Counted from the first letter of the stretch, positions 11,353-22,695 are shown. The stretch: DNA of 64,000 nt from Cephalopachus bancanus (GCA_027257055.1 JAPVLO010000044.1:5146001-5210000), one strand, 5' to 3'. Notes: a model not told the origin generated them from the sequence alone. A program made the numbers and translations.

Positions 11353-13684
11353 CCAACAGGGAGTTGTTCCCACAGGATCAAAGAGAACTTGATTTTTCAC
11401 CCTTTTAGAAATACCTTAAGCCTATTACTGTCGTTGCCTCCTGCTGAGCTCCTCCTGATAAAAGTGTGTGGGTGTTCATCTTAAGAAACCAAAAGGTGGG
11501 AGATAGCAAGATGCTACCTGGAGGCAGCCTGTTTTGGGGAGAGGGCCCATGTGAGGTGGTGAGGAAAGGCTGGGGAGAGAAGCAGAAATGCTGTGCCAGA
11601 AGGAATGGGGGTCTTCCCAGAAGCCGTGCCTATAATACCCTTTGCTCAGAGTAAGTCTTCAGTAAAATGGCAGAAAACGTTGTTTGGGAATTTGGAGATT
11701 GGATCAGTCTGGGTTCTTGGCTGTGAGCAACAAAAACAGAGAGAATCTGTTGCATGTATCAGGACACTCAAATCTGTGGAAAGAACAGGAAACGAGAGCT
11801 CCATGATGTCAAGGGATAGGCGTGGAGAAACACAACACCTTTTCATACCTGAGCAGCCCACACGTGATGCCAGCACCACTGTGAGGAAAGGCCTCCAATC
11901 GTCCCCTCTGTATGTGTGGCCTCTTTGATGATTTCTTGGAAGCCCACAAAGTCTTTTTACATTGGCCAGTCTCCAGGAAGCTAGGGAATAAAGTTAGGAA
12001 GGCTCTGTCCTCCTCAGTTTCTGCAGTGGAGGAAAGACTGGAACCAGCCTCCTCTAAGGCAGCAAGTGCCGGGAGAGAGGAAACTTCCGAAAGGAATCTG
12101 TGTGCAGCTGGGTAGGGAGATAAATTCTGGGCAGGCAAAGGTGAGAAATGCACACGTAGGTGTCAATGCAAATGAACCTGAGACAGGAGAGTCTGAAGAG
12201 AAGGAGAACCCCATCCTCCTGGTCACCTCCTCCAAGAAAGCACCCACTTCCATGTGCCCAGAGCTTCCTGCTGGTGTCCAGAGCCTCTAGGACCACAGGA
12301 AATCCCACCACTCTGGGGCGTTGTTGTCTGTCCAGGACACAGAAGTTTGGAGGTAACAGAAGCCAGGACCAGAAAGACTCCAGTCTGAGGGAAGCTGCAG
12401 GCAGGTGAGAAGGGACCCAAGGAAGGTTCATAAAAATGGAGTTAATAAACCTACCCCAGGGGGACAGGGAGGTCAAAAGAAATCACCAAATTACCCACTA
12501 GAGAGAAAGCTTTCAATGAGGTGCTTGGAAAGGCATCAGCAGGGAGGGGCAAGCAGCACTTCTACTTGGAAACCACAGGAAGCGAGAGTTCCATCTTCCT
12601 TTATTTGCTCACCTTTTTGTCCCACCAGGGGAGGCTGCTGATGCTGTTTTAATGCTCATTATATTTCTGTTTTCACTTCCTTTTTACCTCCCTTTACCTT
12701 AATTTTTTCTCTCTCCAAGGCTCTTGGGGAGAAGATAGGGACAAAGGGCTTGGACAGGTGATAGGATAGATGAGCTGCCAGAGTTTGGAAGCCTGGCTTC
12801 TCTTCTCAGCAGTGCCACCTCCCCACATCTCACCCTGAACACTGGACTGCTTCTAGCCCTAAAGCCACCTTTGTGCAAAACAGAAAAATGTTCCCCTTCC
12901 TCCAGGCAAATGCAAAACAAACTGTATTTCATCTCTACTTGTCCCTCTGCTGGGTTCCTTACACAGTGAAAACCTGCACAACCTCACATGGCAGCTTTGT
13001 TCAGTCGACTCACATAAACTCTGTGCCTCTATTTCTCCATTCACAAAAAAAGATAACAGTACCAACTACCCTGCTTGAGTTGTATTCTTTTTATTATGAA
13101 GTTTGACTTACAAACAGAAAAGTGAATGAAGCAACGTACAGTGTCCCGGGTAACTTCAGAAAAATGAAGTAATGCTGGAGAAGCATTTTTAACTTAGGAA
13201 GTTAAAAGTGATTAAGTCAGCCTAACTGGTTATTAAGTCAGACCCAATGTTTTTTCATACCTTCAGAGGGAGAGTTTAGGTTGAGTATTTGCTTTCTGTT
13301 CTGAATTGAGACCCTTCTGGTCTCTATTAGGGGATGCCTGTGACTTCTGAGCTAGGCTATATAGTACAAGCTTAGAGCTGAACTAAAGCATTGGTCCAAG
13401 CAAGTGTCAGTTAAGGAGGTCAGAAGAGAATATCAGGGAAGGTGATGGGCAACAGTGAGGAGACTGGTTCCTTCCTCCTCCCAGCCTGGGTTGCTGCTCT
13501 GCAGTGCTGTGTTAAGGGTGGCAGGAGTGTGGGAAATGCTGTAGGAGTTGACTGGCAGCTGGTCCTCTCTTCTTCCTCCCTTCACAATTGAGTGTGACTC
13601 ACAGTGAGGAGGGAAGCCTGAGTCACTCGCCCATTCAAACATCTAGTAACTCTCAGTACCACAGATAACTTATTTGGCAGAGTT
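11353..13684. other. Apparently unique sequence, no gene supported
   Basis: The longest stretch without a recognised repeat. Several 60-140 codon frames overlap on both strands between 11466 and 13642 (largest 12054-12476, minus, 140 codons). None shows a known domain, and they contradict each other by sharing bases on opposite strands. GC is somewhat higher than elsewhere (11.5-12.8 kb). It could include regulatory sequence or introns, but nothing shows it directly. Confidence 0.4.
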
Positions 13685-13862
13685 AGATTGCCCTGACCTG
13701 CTGCCTCCAAACTGTGTGATCGGGATACAATATTTCTCTGAGCTCCAGAGTCCATATCTGTCAGACAGGAATAATAGGACCCATCTCATAGGATTCCATC
13801 AGTTTTACATGAGATAAGCAGTCAACAGAACCTAGCTATCATTGTCATCACATGAGACTAGA
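13685..13862 (+). mobile_element. MIR SINE
   Basis: Order of MIR features in + orientation: 'tgcctccaaactgtgtgatc', 'tccatatctgtcagacagga', 'ataataggacccatctcata', 'ttttacatgagataagc'. Diverged. Confidence 0.65.
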
Positions 13863-14017
13863 ACTCAGATCTTTTGGCGATCAGGCTCACTGATTTCCCT
13901 GAGTCCATGTTACACGTTCTCTACCCTCACTGGGTGGTGGTTCTAATGAAAACTAGCCCACCACCCTGCCCTCAGAAGCAAGCTACCAAAATAACTTTTC
14001 TTCCTGTCACTTAGTAA

Positions 14018-14311
14018 TTTTTTTTTTTTTTTGAGTTGGAGTCTCACTCTGTCCCCCAGACTGAAGTGCAGTGGCATGCTCCTGGCCACCGCAGCCTCGA
14101 CCTACTGGGCTCTGGTGATCCTTCTGCCTCAGCCTTCCAAGTAGCTGAAACTACAAGTGCATGCTACCACACCTGACTAATTTTTTATTTATTGTGGAGA
14201 TGAGATCTCACCAAGTTGCCCAGGTGGGTCTCAAACCCGCGGGCTCAGGCAGTCCACTCACCACGGCCTCCCAAAGTGCTGGGATTATAGGCTGAGCCAC
14301 CGAGCCCAGCC
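14018..14311 (-). mobile_element. Alu SINE, first of a tandem pair
   Basis: A full minus-strand Alu: T run at 14018 onward, 'gagttggagtctcactctgt', right arm, linker 'ctaattttttatttattgtg', left arm ending 'gagccaccgagcccagcc'. It is preceded by ACTTAGTAA (14009-14017) and followed by ACTTGGTAA (14312-14320), a 9-base target duplication with one mismatch. Confidence 0.93.
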
Positions 14312-14320
14312 ACTTGGTAA

Positions 14321-14615
14321 TTTTTTTTTTTTTTTGAGCTGGAGTCTCACTCTGTCACCCAGACTGGAGTGCAGTGGCACGCTCCTGGCCACCGCAGCCT
14401 CGACCTCCCGGGCTCCAGCGATCCTTCTGCCTCAGCCTTCCAAGTAGCTGGAACTACAGGCACGCGCTACCACACCCGGCTAATTTTTTGATTTATTGTA
14501 GAGATGAGGTCTCGTCAAGTTGCCCAGGCGGGTCTCGAACGTGCGAGCTCAGGCAATCCACTCACCTCAGCCTCCCAAGGCGCAGGATTACAGGCTGAGC
14601 CACTGAGCCAGGCTT
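14321..14615 (-). mobile_element. Alu SINE, second of a tandem pair
   Basis: A full minus-strand Alu of the same group immediately following the first. Its flanks are ACTTGGTAA at 14312-14320 and 14616-14624, a perfect 9-base duplication. So one element used the duplication made by the other as its own insertion site. Confidence 0.93.
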
Positions 14616-14624
14616 ACTTGGTAA

Positions 14625-15240
14625 TTTTTAATGGAAATCTTCAATAGCTTGAGAGGTTAAGTAGCCATGTGCTGAGCAAAATCACTTGTTCCTGGTCTCT
14701 TGGAAGAACCCTCTTTCCCTAATGACACTGAACTGGTTAGGAAGAGGTTTGTGCCTTGGGAGATGTTTTGTTTATTTGTATGGTTGGTTGGCTAACGAGG
14801 ACAGAAAACAGCTCAATAGCAATGCCTGTGTCCAATATTTATCCAGGATCTGGCAGAAGTCAATCTCTTTCCGGATCCCTGAGAAAAATTTGTCAACGAC
14901 CTTGGGCCTGCTGCCCCACATAGTCAATTCAACTCCTCTCATGCCTGCTCTACTTGGGCTGTGTCAGTCCCTTCTTTTGAGGATATGGGCACAGGATCTT
15001 GGGCATGATAATTACAAGGTATAGTTATTCATGAACAACTGTGACTGAGTGGGCTCCATCCCAGATAAGTAGAGGATTACAAAGAATTCTCCAACTCCAG
15101 CCTGCTAAGGTGCTTGGAGGTCATTTAGATAAATAGGTCTATGCCCCTCCTGGAGAAGGTTCATCCATGGATGCAACCAGAACATTTCTAAGTACCCTGA
15201 AATCGTTCAAAAAATCTTACCTATGTGTGATACGTGAGCC
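14625..15240. other. Unclassified sequence
   Basis: A 112-codon + frame (14686-15024) is the main content. Its product has no domain I recognise, and the composition is unremarkable. No repeat recognised. Confidence 0.35.
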
Positions 15241-16069
15241 ATTTTAGGAAGAGAGTAGAGAGCCTTCATTGATTTTCAAGAAGATCCACATCCCTCAAAA
15301 TATTAAAAACAAATGAAGAAGAATCAGGAATCAAGAACACATATCCATGGAAACCACAAAGGCACTCTATACATGAAGCAGGCCAGGGGGAGGATGAAAG
15401 GAATTGGTGAGGATCACCAATGAGCCAGAAAGCACATTCATATTTAAAAACATATACAGTAAAAACCCTCTTTAGGACAAACTGAACATGCCATGAACAT
15501 TCTGGGCCAGATCGGTCCAATGATCGCCAGTGTGCAAACAATCAACAAAGATAAGAAAGGACTTTCTTGAAGTCCCAAACTGGTCAGTGGCATCCCACAC
15601 CTCTGACACTCAGGCCAAGGGCCCTTTCCATAACACCACACAGCTGCTCTTATATCCACAGAACAAGGGCAATGGAGGCCTGGCCTTGGATGTACACTTT
15701 AAGCAGAAAAGAAGTAGGGATCAGAATGGCCCAAGGAAACTTCTCATTAGAAGTGAGGCCTTCGTTGGATTTTGATGAATGGAGAAAAACTATGTTCGGC
15801 AAAGAAAATATAACCAAGACAAATGTCTACAAGGCATTTGACCAAAAGAAGCTAAGAGTTAAGGCAAAAATCTCAAGAACTTTCACTGAAACCTGCGAAA
15901 GAGGGTGGAGCCCAGGTAACCTCCACTTTAGAGATAGGAGATTGACATTTCTCCACTTTTTGATGGGGGGAGTGGTGGTATTGGCCTTCCACTTTGACAG
16001 GGAGTTACATTAAAGGTTTAACAAAAATAATTAGTAATACTTTAAACAAAAAGTCATTTTGTCTATCCT
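15241..16069 (+). other. Unidentified block with broken protein-like frames
   Basis: Three + frames give adjacent protein-like stretches. One includes an internal MNILGQIGPMIASVQTINK (start at about 15492). Another is 15530-15775 (81 codons, with GGLALDVHFKQKR). The third is 15567-16013 (148 codons, with MFGKENITKTNVYKAFDQ). The likely reading switches frame, as in a decayed coding sequence such as a processed gene copy or retroviral internal region. It lies directly upstream of the LTR-related sequence at 16.07-16.56 kb, which would suit a retroviral origin. I do not recognise the protein. Confidence 0.25.
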
Positions 16070-16560
16070 ATGTTGGATTAGTAATACTTGTGCCTGGAAG
16101 AAGATTATAAAGTTGTTAGCAATTTGGCGCTTAAAAGCAAGTTAACCTAATCAGCTTTTTATGACCTTCATGACACAGATCGCATCCAATCCCAGCCATC
16201 TATCTGCTGTCCATCACCTGATGTTAGTGCATGAGTATATCTGCCTTCTGTGATGACATGGAGCAGACCACCACCCAATCACCTTCATGACTTTCCCCCT
16301 TCAAAGGGAAAGATTTTTAAAAATTTTAAAAGATTTGACTTTGAGCAGCCAGCCACCATTGCTTTACTAAGCCATGGTCTGATCATGCGGTTCCTTGAGC
16401 CAATGTCGCCATGTTTCCTAGAGTCACCATGACTCCTAGCCTTGACCCCCTCCCCTACATTAGGGAGGTGAATCTCCTCTCTCTCTCTTTCCCACTCTTT
16501 CTCTCTCATTTACTTTTAAAATAAACTATATCTTCCAATCAAAAAGAAAGAAAGAAAGAA
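16070..16560 (+). mobile_element. LTR-related sequence ending in A-rich tail (possible retrocopied ERV 3' end)
   Basis: From about 16130 this matches the solo LTR at 30392-31100 along more than 400 bases: 'aagttaacctaa', 'gagcagaccaccacccaatc', 'catcaaaggga'-like and 'gctttactaagccatggtct' blocks, then CTCCCCTAC and a CT-rich stretch. The shared part ends 15 bases after AATAAA (16520-16525), exactly where a polyadenylated transcript would stop. It continues as AAAAAGAAAGAAAGAAAGAAA (16541-16561). The U5 present in the 30 kb copy is absent. Confidence 0.6.
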
Positions 16561-16561
16561 A

Positions 16562-18054
16562 CCTGCTTTGCCTAATTAACACCAAAGGTCAGAAAAGGAA
16601 AGACCAAGGCTTTCAGGAGACAGACTTGTCAGGCCATTAGTGCTCTCATGAGCATTGGTTGGGAGGTTTTGAGGTACATCTGGGTTTGTAAAACAGTTCC
16701 ACTCAAAGACACCAATGCCTGACCCACACCTGTGCCAGACAAACAGCAGCCCAGCCTGAGTGTTAGTCCCTACAGTCTGAGTCAGGAAAATAAAGATGGA
16801 TTTTTATCCATCTCACCAACTGCTTACAACAGGGGAGAATGAGAGGCCAACCAAATCCTGCTATAGGGAGTGTGGCCTTCTCATGCTCTACAGGTGACTG
16901 AACTGGCTCAAGACAGAGGAGAGAGGAGTGACCTGAGAGGCAAGTGGCTGACAGTTGAAGAACGTGATTTGAAAGATAACACTCCACTTAGCCCAGCCTT
17001 GGGCAAGCACAAGGATAGGAAACTTTATTTACAACTGCAAGGAGATGGTTATAGGTCACGATGGTATGGGAAAGCTCCCACCTCTCTCCCTGCATTGGTG
17101 GTGAACAGGGGATAACATGAAAATACTGAGGCAGCTGCTCCATATGCTAGAAGTGATTATGATTACGCTTCACAAATTGCCCACAAATAGTAAGCTATTT
17201 TCATGTTCTCTTTCTAGTCTCTCTGGGCTGGATAACTACCTTTTCTCCTCCAGGTCTCCTTTCCACCCTGTTTTCTGTGCTAGGAGGTTGACCTGTATGG
17301 GCCACATTAACAGAATTCTATGTCCTCTCTGCCAAAGGAGAGTCTCAGCAGGAGTTCAGAGGGAGAGAGGAATTGAGGTCAAGGTATTTAACCCCCCCAC
17401 CAACAGGCCATCAAGACTGGCTGCCACAATCTAGCCTATAACTGTTATGTAACAACTAGTATATACACACACATTTACAAATGCATAGGAAATGACTTGG
17501 AAGAATTAAAAAACGAGTGATCATTAACTATAAGAAGGTTGGAAAGATTTGGATGAGTTAAGAGGTAAAGACAAATCTTTTTGTAAAAAAAATTTGTGTT
17601 TGGATTTTTTTATTAGCATGTATTCATTAATTCTTTTCATAACTTAATTAAATATTAAGTAACTGCATTGGACATTCATTGTGTTTTAAGATATCAAGGA
17701 TAAACCTCCCTTTCCAACTTCTCTCCCATTGCCTTTTGGGGGAAAGTGCAGCTTGTTCAAATCAACCCAATCACATTCTGGATTTATACCAGAATCCAGA
17801 TTGATTGGACAATACCTTTCTATATTGTCAAGGTTGAAAAGATCATATCTACTCCCTGCAGCTCAGGTTTCGAGATGTTGCTTAGGTTCTGTCAATTAGG
17901 TGCACTCACTTGAGATTAGTTCAGAACAGGGGCTATGTGTAGATAGATATTAAATGATCAAGGCATTTTATTAACACAGGTAATGGTACAGGAGGCTTCC
18001 TAGTTGTGGCAGGGATGGCAGCTTCCTTGGTTGCTCAGTGCTAAAGTCTAGTTT
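16562..18054. other. Unclassified sequence, part may be an ancient repeat
   Basis: 17215-17400 has a pattern ('ctctctgggctggataacta', 'gaggtcaaggtatttaaccc') that I associate with an old mammalian interspersed repeat but cannot name. The rest shows no repeat, gene or RNA. The small frames at 16763-17434 lie on both strands and lack domains. Confidence 0.35.
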
Positions 18055-18068
18055 TCAGAGTTATTCCT

Positions 18069-18346
18069 TTTTTTTTTTTTTTTTGAGTTGGAGTCTCACT
18101 CCATCACCCAGACTGGAGTGCAGTGGCCGCTCCCGGCCACCGCAGCCTCAACCTGCTGGGCTCTGGCAATCCTTCTGCCTCAGCCTTCCAAGTAGCTGGA
18201 ACTACAGGCACATGCTACCACACCAGGCTAATTTTTTATTTATTGTGGAGATGAGGTCTCCCCAAGTTGCCCAGGCGGGTCTTGAACCTGCAGGCTCAGG
18301 TAATCCACTCACCTTAGCCTCCCAAGGCTGAACCACCGAACCCGGC
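18069..18346 (-). mobile_element. Alu SINE
   Basis: Minus-strand Alu flanked by a perfect 14-base duplication, TCAGAGTTATTCCT, at 18055-18068 and 18347-18360. The right arm has the lineage marker 'ggccgctcccggccaccgc'. The left arm has a small deletion ('cccaaggctgaaccaccg'). Confidence 0.95.
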
Positions 18347-18360
18347 TCAGAGTTATTCCT

Positions 18361-18744
18361 AAAATGTCAGCCTAGATTCTTGTGTTCTTTAAAGTTCTCC
18401 AGAGAAACAGAACCAGGATGTATAGAGGGGGAGAAAAAGAGATAGTTTGCAAGGAATTGGCTCATGTGATTATGGTGGCTAGCAAGTCTCAAGATCTTCA
18501 GAATGGGAGAGAAGCTGGAGACACAGGAAAACTGGTGCTTTAATTCCATTCCAAGTCCAAAGGCCTGAGAGAGCCAATGGTGTAGTTCTGGTCCAAAGGT
18601 GAGTAGGCCCAAGTCCCAGAAAGAGCTGATGGTTCAATTTGACTCCAAAGGTAGGAAAAAGCCAATGTCCCAGTTAAAAGGCAATTGAAGCAAGAGGAAT
18701 TCTTACTTATTCAGGGAAAGGTCAGCCTTTCTATTCTATAAAAA
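18361..18744 (-). mobile_element. Possible ancient LTR/MaLR-like repeat
   Basis: 'gttctccagagaaacagaac', 'caaggaattggctcatgtga', 'gtggctagcaagtctcaaga' and a run of 'gtccaaagg' phrases follow a very common old LTR-like repeat of mammals. I cannot fix the family name from memory. Confidence 0.45.
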
Positions 18745-19520
18745 TGAATGAAATGTATTTTGCAGCAACATTGATGGAACTGGAGGCCATTACCTTAAGT
18801 GAAATAACTCAGATACAGAAAGTCAAATATCACATGTTCTCACTTATGAGTGGGAACTAAATAATATTCATACATGTGTAGCAGGAAGACAGAGAGATCG
18901 TGACACCGAGACTATTATAAGAAGTGGCACTTTATTACGCTGGTCGTCCCAGTGGGCTCGAGGGGCTAATGCGTCCAAATCGAGCCCCGCAGAATGGGAG
19001 AAGCGGGGTCTTATAGCTTCATTTAGGTAAGGGAGGTGGGTCATGTTGACACATCTCCTTTGGAATTTACAAGGTGGTGTTCAGAAAAATCAGATCTTCC
19101 AAAGAACAAATGGTTTCCAGAAACTGCAGGGTTGTAAACTATCACTTCAGAAGAGGGGTTTTGAATAAGTCTGTGAATTAGTTCCTCTTTTGCATTTCCA
19201 TGAGAGCCATCAGTCTCTAGCCATTTGGCCTTTACAAACAAAACCAGCTTGGCAGGTTTTTAGAGCTTGCTGCTTGGCTTTCAAAAGGAAATACCTGTAA
19301 CTGCTACCATCCTCCCTTTCTGCCACATCACATGGACATAAAGAAAATAATAATAGAGACTCAAGATCCAGAAAGGTGAGAGGGTAGAAGGATAATAAAT
19401 TACTTAACAGGTACTAGGTACACTCTTTGAATGATGCCCACACTAAGCCCAGATTTCACCATTATACGTCTGTGTTACAAAGTTATCTCTTGTACCTCAA
19501 AATCTATTTAAATTCCTTAA
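18745..19520 (+). mobile_element. L1 3' end, split by a solo LTR
   Basis: 18745-18876 is the end of ORF2 ('catgttctcacttatgagtg'). The 3'UTR resumes after the LTR at 19331 ('gacataaagaaaataataat…ttgtacctcaaaatctattt'). The two pieces join without loss, confirming that the LTR inserted into a pre-existing L1. Confidence 0.8.
18877..19330 (-). mobile_element. Solo ERV LTR
   Basis: A 454-base element with ends TG…CA (plus strand TGTAGCAGGAAG … CTGCCACATCA), flanked by CATG at 18873-18876 and 19331-19334, inserted in an L1 3'UTR. The minus strand has AATAAA (complement at 18931-18936) about 55 bases from its 3' end, fitting R/U5. The 4-base duplication suits a gammaretrovirus-like (ERV1) integrase. 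No internal retroviral region remains, so it is a recombined solo LTR. Confidence 0.8.
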
Positions 19521-20024
19521 TTTAAAAATGTTTTGAAAGTCTTTTCCTTAAACTAGCTTAGTGTGAATAAGAATATCAACCAGTAGAGTAAAGCCCAGCA
19601 GTACCTTCAAGACCAAAAAGTTCTTGGGAATGAGAATGAAAGGACAGGCCAGGCTGAGAGTGGGAAATGCATTTTTTTACTCTTCTTCCTAAATCTTAAT
19701 ACAATGATGAGAAAGTAGAAGCTATCCTCTTGGAGAAATGCATACTTTAAGTAAAAATTAACTTTGCCCACTTTGTCTTTTTAGGAACAGACTTCCAGGT
19801 ATCAGAGTTATCTCATAGTGTCAATTAAGCTTGCCTAGAGTAAAGGGAATTTACAAGGCCTAAGATATCATACATTGGTCAAGGACTGTAAAAGTCATGA
19901 AACTTGTAATTACAAAAGTTATAGCCTGCCCAGAGGGGGAGAGGGTGGGGACTTAATCTTCCAGTAGAATGGGCCCTATCTACAGGGAAGTCAAGGACCC
20001 CAGCCCCAAGCTACCTACTGAGAA
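19521..20024. other. Unclassified sequence
   Basis: Between an L1 tail and a solo LTR. No family recognised and no gene. The last five bases (GAGAA, 20020-20024) are the target duplication of the next LTR. Confidence 0.35.
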
Positions 20025-20493
20025 TGCCTAAGAGATAAGGAGGAAGTGCACACTCCAATAGCTCCAAGGAATGTCGTTAGGGAAGATACAGGATTGGAAT
20101 CCTTGTCACACCCTTCTCTAGGGGCTGTGATAATGTGGGTGAACATTATGAGTCTCTGTCTCACAGGATCTCCAAGACATCCACAGGTGATTGATAAGAA
20201 AGTCACAGGCAGTCACGTGCAGTCACGAGCAACATCTCCAAGAAAAGGATTTAAGCCAAGACTTGGGGGGCTACGAGGCCACACTCACCTAGAGTGTAGG
20301 CCCACTCCCTGTCTGTGGGGCGTGAACTTTTCTTAAATAAATCTTTTCTTCTCTCATCTCTGTGTGTCACAATTCTTTGCATCTTCTTGGATCTCTGGGT
20401 TGCCAGCATGCACCTCTGGCTTGCCAGGCCCGGCAATGCTGCGCGCCTCCCCCTCTCCTCTTCACCCTCATCAGGTCCGTCTGTATCCTAACA
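20025..20493 (+). mobile_element. Solo ERV LTR
   Basis: 469 bases, starting TGCCTAAGAGATAAGG and ending GTATCCTAACA, flanked by GAGAA at 20020-20024 and 20494-20498. AATAAA lies at 20336-20341, followed by a pyrimidine-rich stretch and 'cacaattctttgcatcttct', which resembles the U5 of the 30 kb LTR ('caactctttgcatctttt'). Both end in CTAACA, so they are probably related families. The start is set by the TG plus target duplication, not by a family consensus. Confidence 0.7.
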
Positions 20494-20498
20494 GAGAA

Positions 20499-21479
20499 TA
20501 TGAAATTGGGTAACTCACATGGTTAGATTTGAAGACAGTGAATGATCTAATGACCATTAGAAGACTACATCTAGTGGTCCCTGGCTCCATAGTATAAATT
20601 ATATAGTCACTTGGGATCAAAGGCCTATGGAAATAAAGTCTTAGGTGGACAAAATGGCTGATGGGATACATCATTATGGGCTCATGAAAAATGCAGAATG
20701 CAAAGTATTTCTCACTGTATTGAAAAATGTAAAGGAAAAAATTGTAGGGCTCTGGGTTACACATCTTTTGCTCAAGGCACAATAGGAAAACCAGGGAGTG
20801 TTTATAACTGCTACAAAAGAATCTTATTTTTTTATATCCACAGGGTAGACATAAGCTAAAATGAGAATCAAAGTCTGATCCTATGGGCAGCTGAATTCAT
20901 ACTCATTTACAATGCAAGTACAAATTAGGACACTGAATGGGCAAAAAAATGAGAATTGAATTGGTAATATTTGGGAGGATTTAGTTGACTCTCAGTATTC
21001 TAGATTCAAATCCCACTTATAACTATTTTGTAGCAGAAATGGCCATTCCTACTGCATCTGAAGGATATGATACTGCCGCTGTTGAAGAGTCCATCCTGAC
21101 CTCACCTGAAGTGATTACATTGCAAGGGGATATTAATTGTCCTCTTATCCCATACCCAACATCTTCCAGACTCTAGAGCCAGATCAAATTGAAGGCTAAA
21201 CTCTGACCTTTTTTTTTCTTTCTTGCCAAATTCCTAAGAGATTTGGGAAGTTATACTCTATAAAGTCTCCTCAGATGGGTTCTTATTAACCCTATATAAC
21301 GTGGCTTACTTTCCATCTAACTGTGGCATAACATCACATAATAGATAAAGAAGGAAATCAAAAATATTTTATGACCCTGCAAAGCTGGGGTTTTTTTTTG
21401 GTGGGGAAACATTTACATCTACAGAGAGTCTCCATTCACATAGCCAGATCTTTCCCCTTCCAGGACTTCCCACATTCAG
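20499..21479. other. Unclassified, possibly old retroviral or other repeat
   Basis: No clear family. The + frame at 20985-21176 and the minus frame at 20471-20782 (103 codons) have no domain that I can name. 'gcagctgaattcatactcat' and following sequence look like decayed coding material, but I cannot assign it. Confidence 0.3.
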
Positions 21480-21950
21480 GAGGGATTAATTGAGAATCTG
21501 ACACCTTTAAAATCTGAATAACATTTGCCAGCTATTCACTCTAAAGGCTGCCACCTATGAGGCTTTATCTGCATATCAAGAACCTTGACTTTCCCAACTC
21601 TCCTTATCTCAACTCAGCATTTCCTTTACAGACTTCAAAATTCTTTAGACAGAGTTTAACTCTGCCAATAAGAAAATCTTTGAATCTACCTGCAAATCCC
21701 TACTTGGAGATGATCCACCTTCCCAGGCTGAATCAATGTGAATTTCACTTGTATTGATTTATGTTTTGCCTGTAACTTCTGTCTCCCTAAAAATGTATAA
21801 AGCCAAGCTGTAATTCAACCATTTGGGACACTTGTTCTTAGGACCTCTTGGGACAATGCCACACCCTAGGTCACTCACATTTGGTTCAGAATAGCCCTTC
21901 TAAATATTTTACAGAGTTTGGCAATTTTCATCAACAAAACTCAAAGTCAA
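21480..21950 (+). mobile_element. ERV-type LTR, family not assigned
   Basis: Ends with an LTR-like 3' organisation: 'gcctgtaacttctgtctccc', a TATA-like 'aaaatgtataaagcc', 'gggacacttgttcttaggac', 'ctcttgggacaatgcc', and a terminus ATCAACA near 21945. I recall this pattern from mammalian ERV1-type LTRs. The 5' limit is uncertain and I saw no target duplication. Confidence 0.5.
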
Positions 21951-22167
21951 GTCCGCAAACAGAAGGACAAAACTAAAATTGCAAGGTTTGCACAGTTATC
22001 AGTAAAAACCTAGAGAAATGTATGAAATGGATTCTGAAGGTGCTAAGCACAGAAGCCAGAAAGAGTCTTAGTTCAAGCCACATCTGTAGATGTAGATGTG
22101 CTTCCCAGAGATTCTGGATTCAGTGGGCTACACATGGCTAGTTGTGGTTCTAAGTGTCTGCTTATTT

Positions 22168-22452
22168 TTCTTTTTTTTGAGTTGGAGTCTCACTCTATCG
22201 CCCAGACTGGAGTGCAGTGGCCGCTCCCAGCCACCGCAGCCTCGACCTGCTGGGCTCCGGTGATCCTTCCGCCTCAGCCTTCCAAGTAGCCGGAATTACA
22301 GGCATGCGCTACCATGCCCAGCTGATTTTTTGATTTATTCTAGAGATGAGGTCTTGCTGCCCAGGCGGGTCTCGAACCCGTGGGCTCAGGCAATCCACTC
22401 ACCTCAGCCTCCCAAAGGTGCAGGATTACAGGCTGAGCCACCAAGCCCGGCT
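22168..22452 (-). mobile_element. Alu SINE
   Basis: Minus-strand full-length Alu with a perfect 14-base duplication GTGTCTGCTTATTT at 22154-22167 and 22453-22466. Retains 'ggccgctcccagccaccgca' and 'gggtctcgaacccg' (complement of the B box region). Confidence 0.95.
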
Positions 22453-22695
22453 GTGTCTGCTTATTTAGTTGGGTAAAACTGGACTAAATGGAGACCTACA
22501 CTGAATACAGTGTAATGCCAGAAATTCCTTGGTACAATATAGGAGAAGGAATCCACATAGAAAGATGAGAATATTGGAATGAGTTTGTACTGTTAAATAA
22601 AATGTATAGGAATCTACTGGTTAGACTGAGCCCCTACAATGGATCCAATAGACCAAACCAAAATGGCGTCATTCATGCTGAAGTTTCACACTACC

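Noticed and set aside
12054..12476. 140-codon minus-strand frame in apparently unique sequence
   Set aside because: No recognisable domain, no supporting splice or polyadenylation context, and plus-strand frames of similar quality overlap it.
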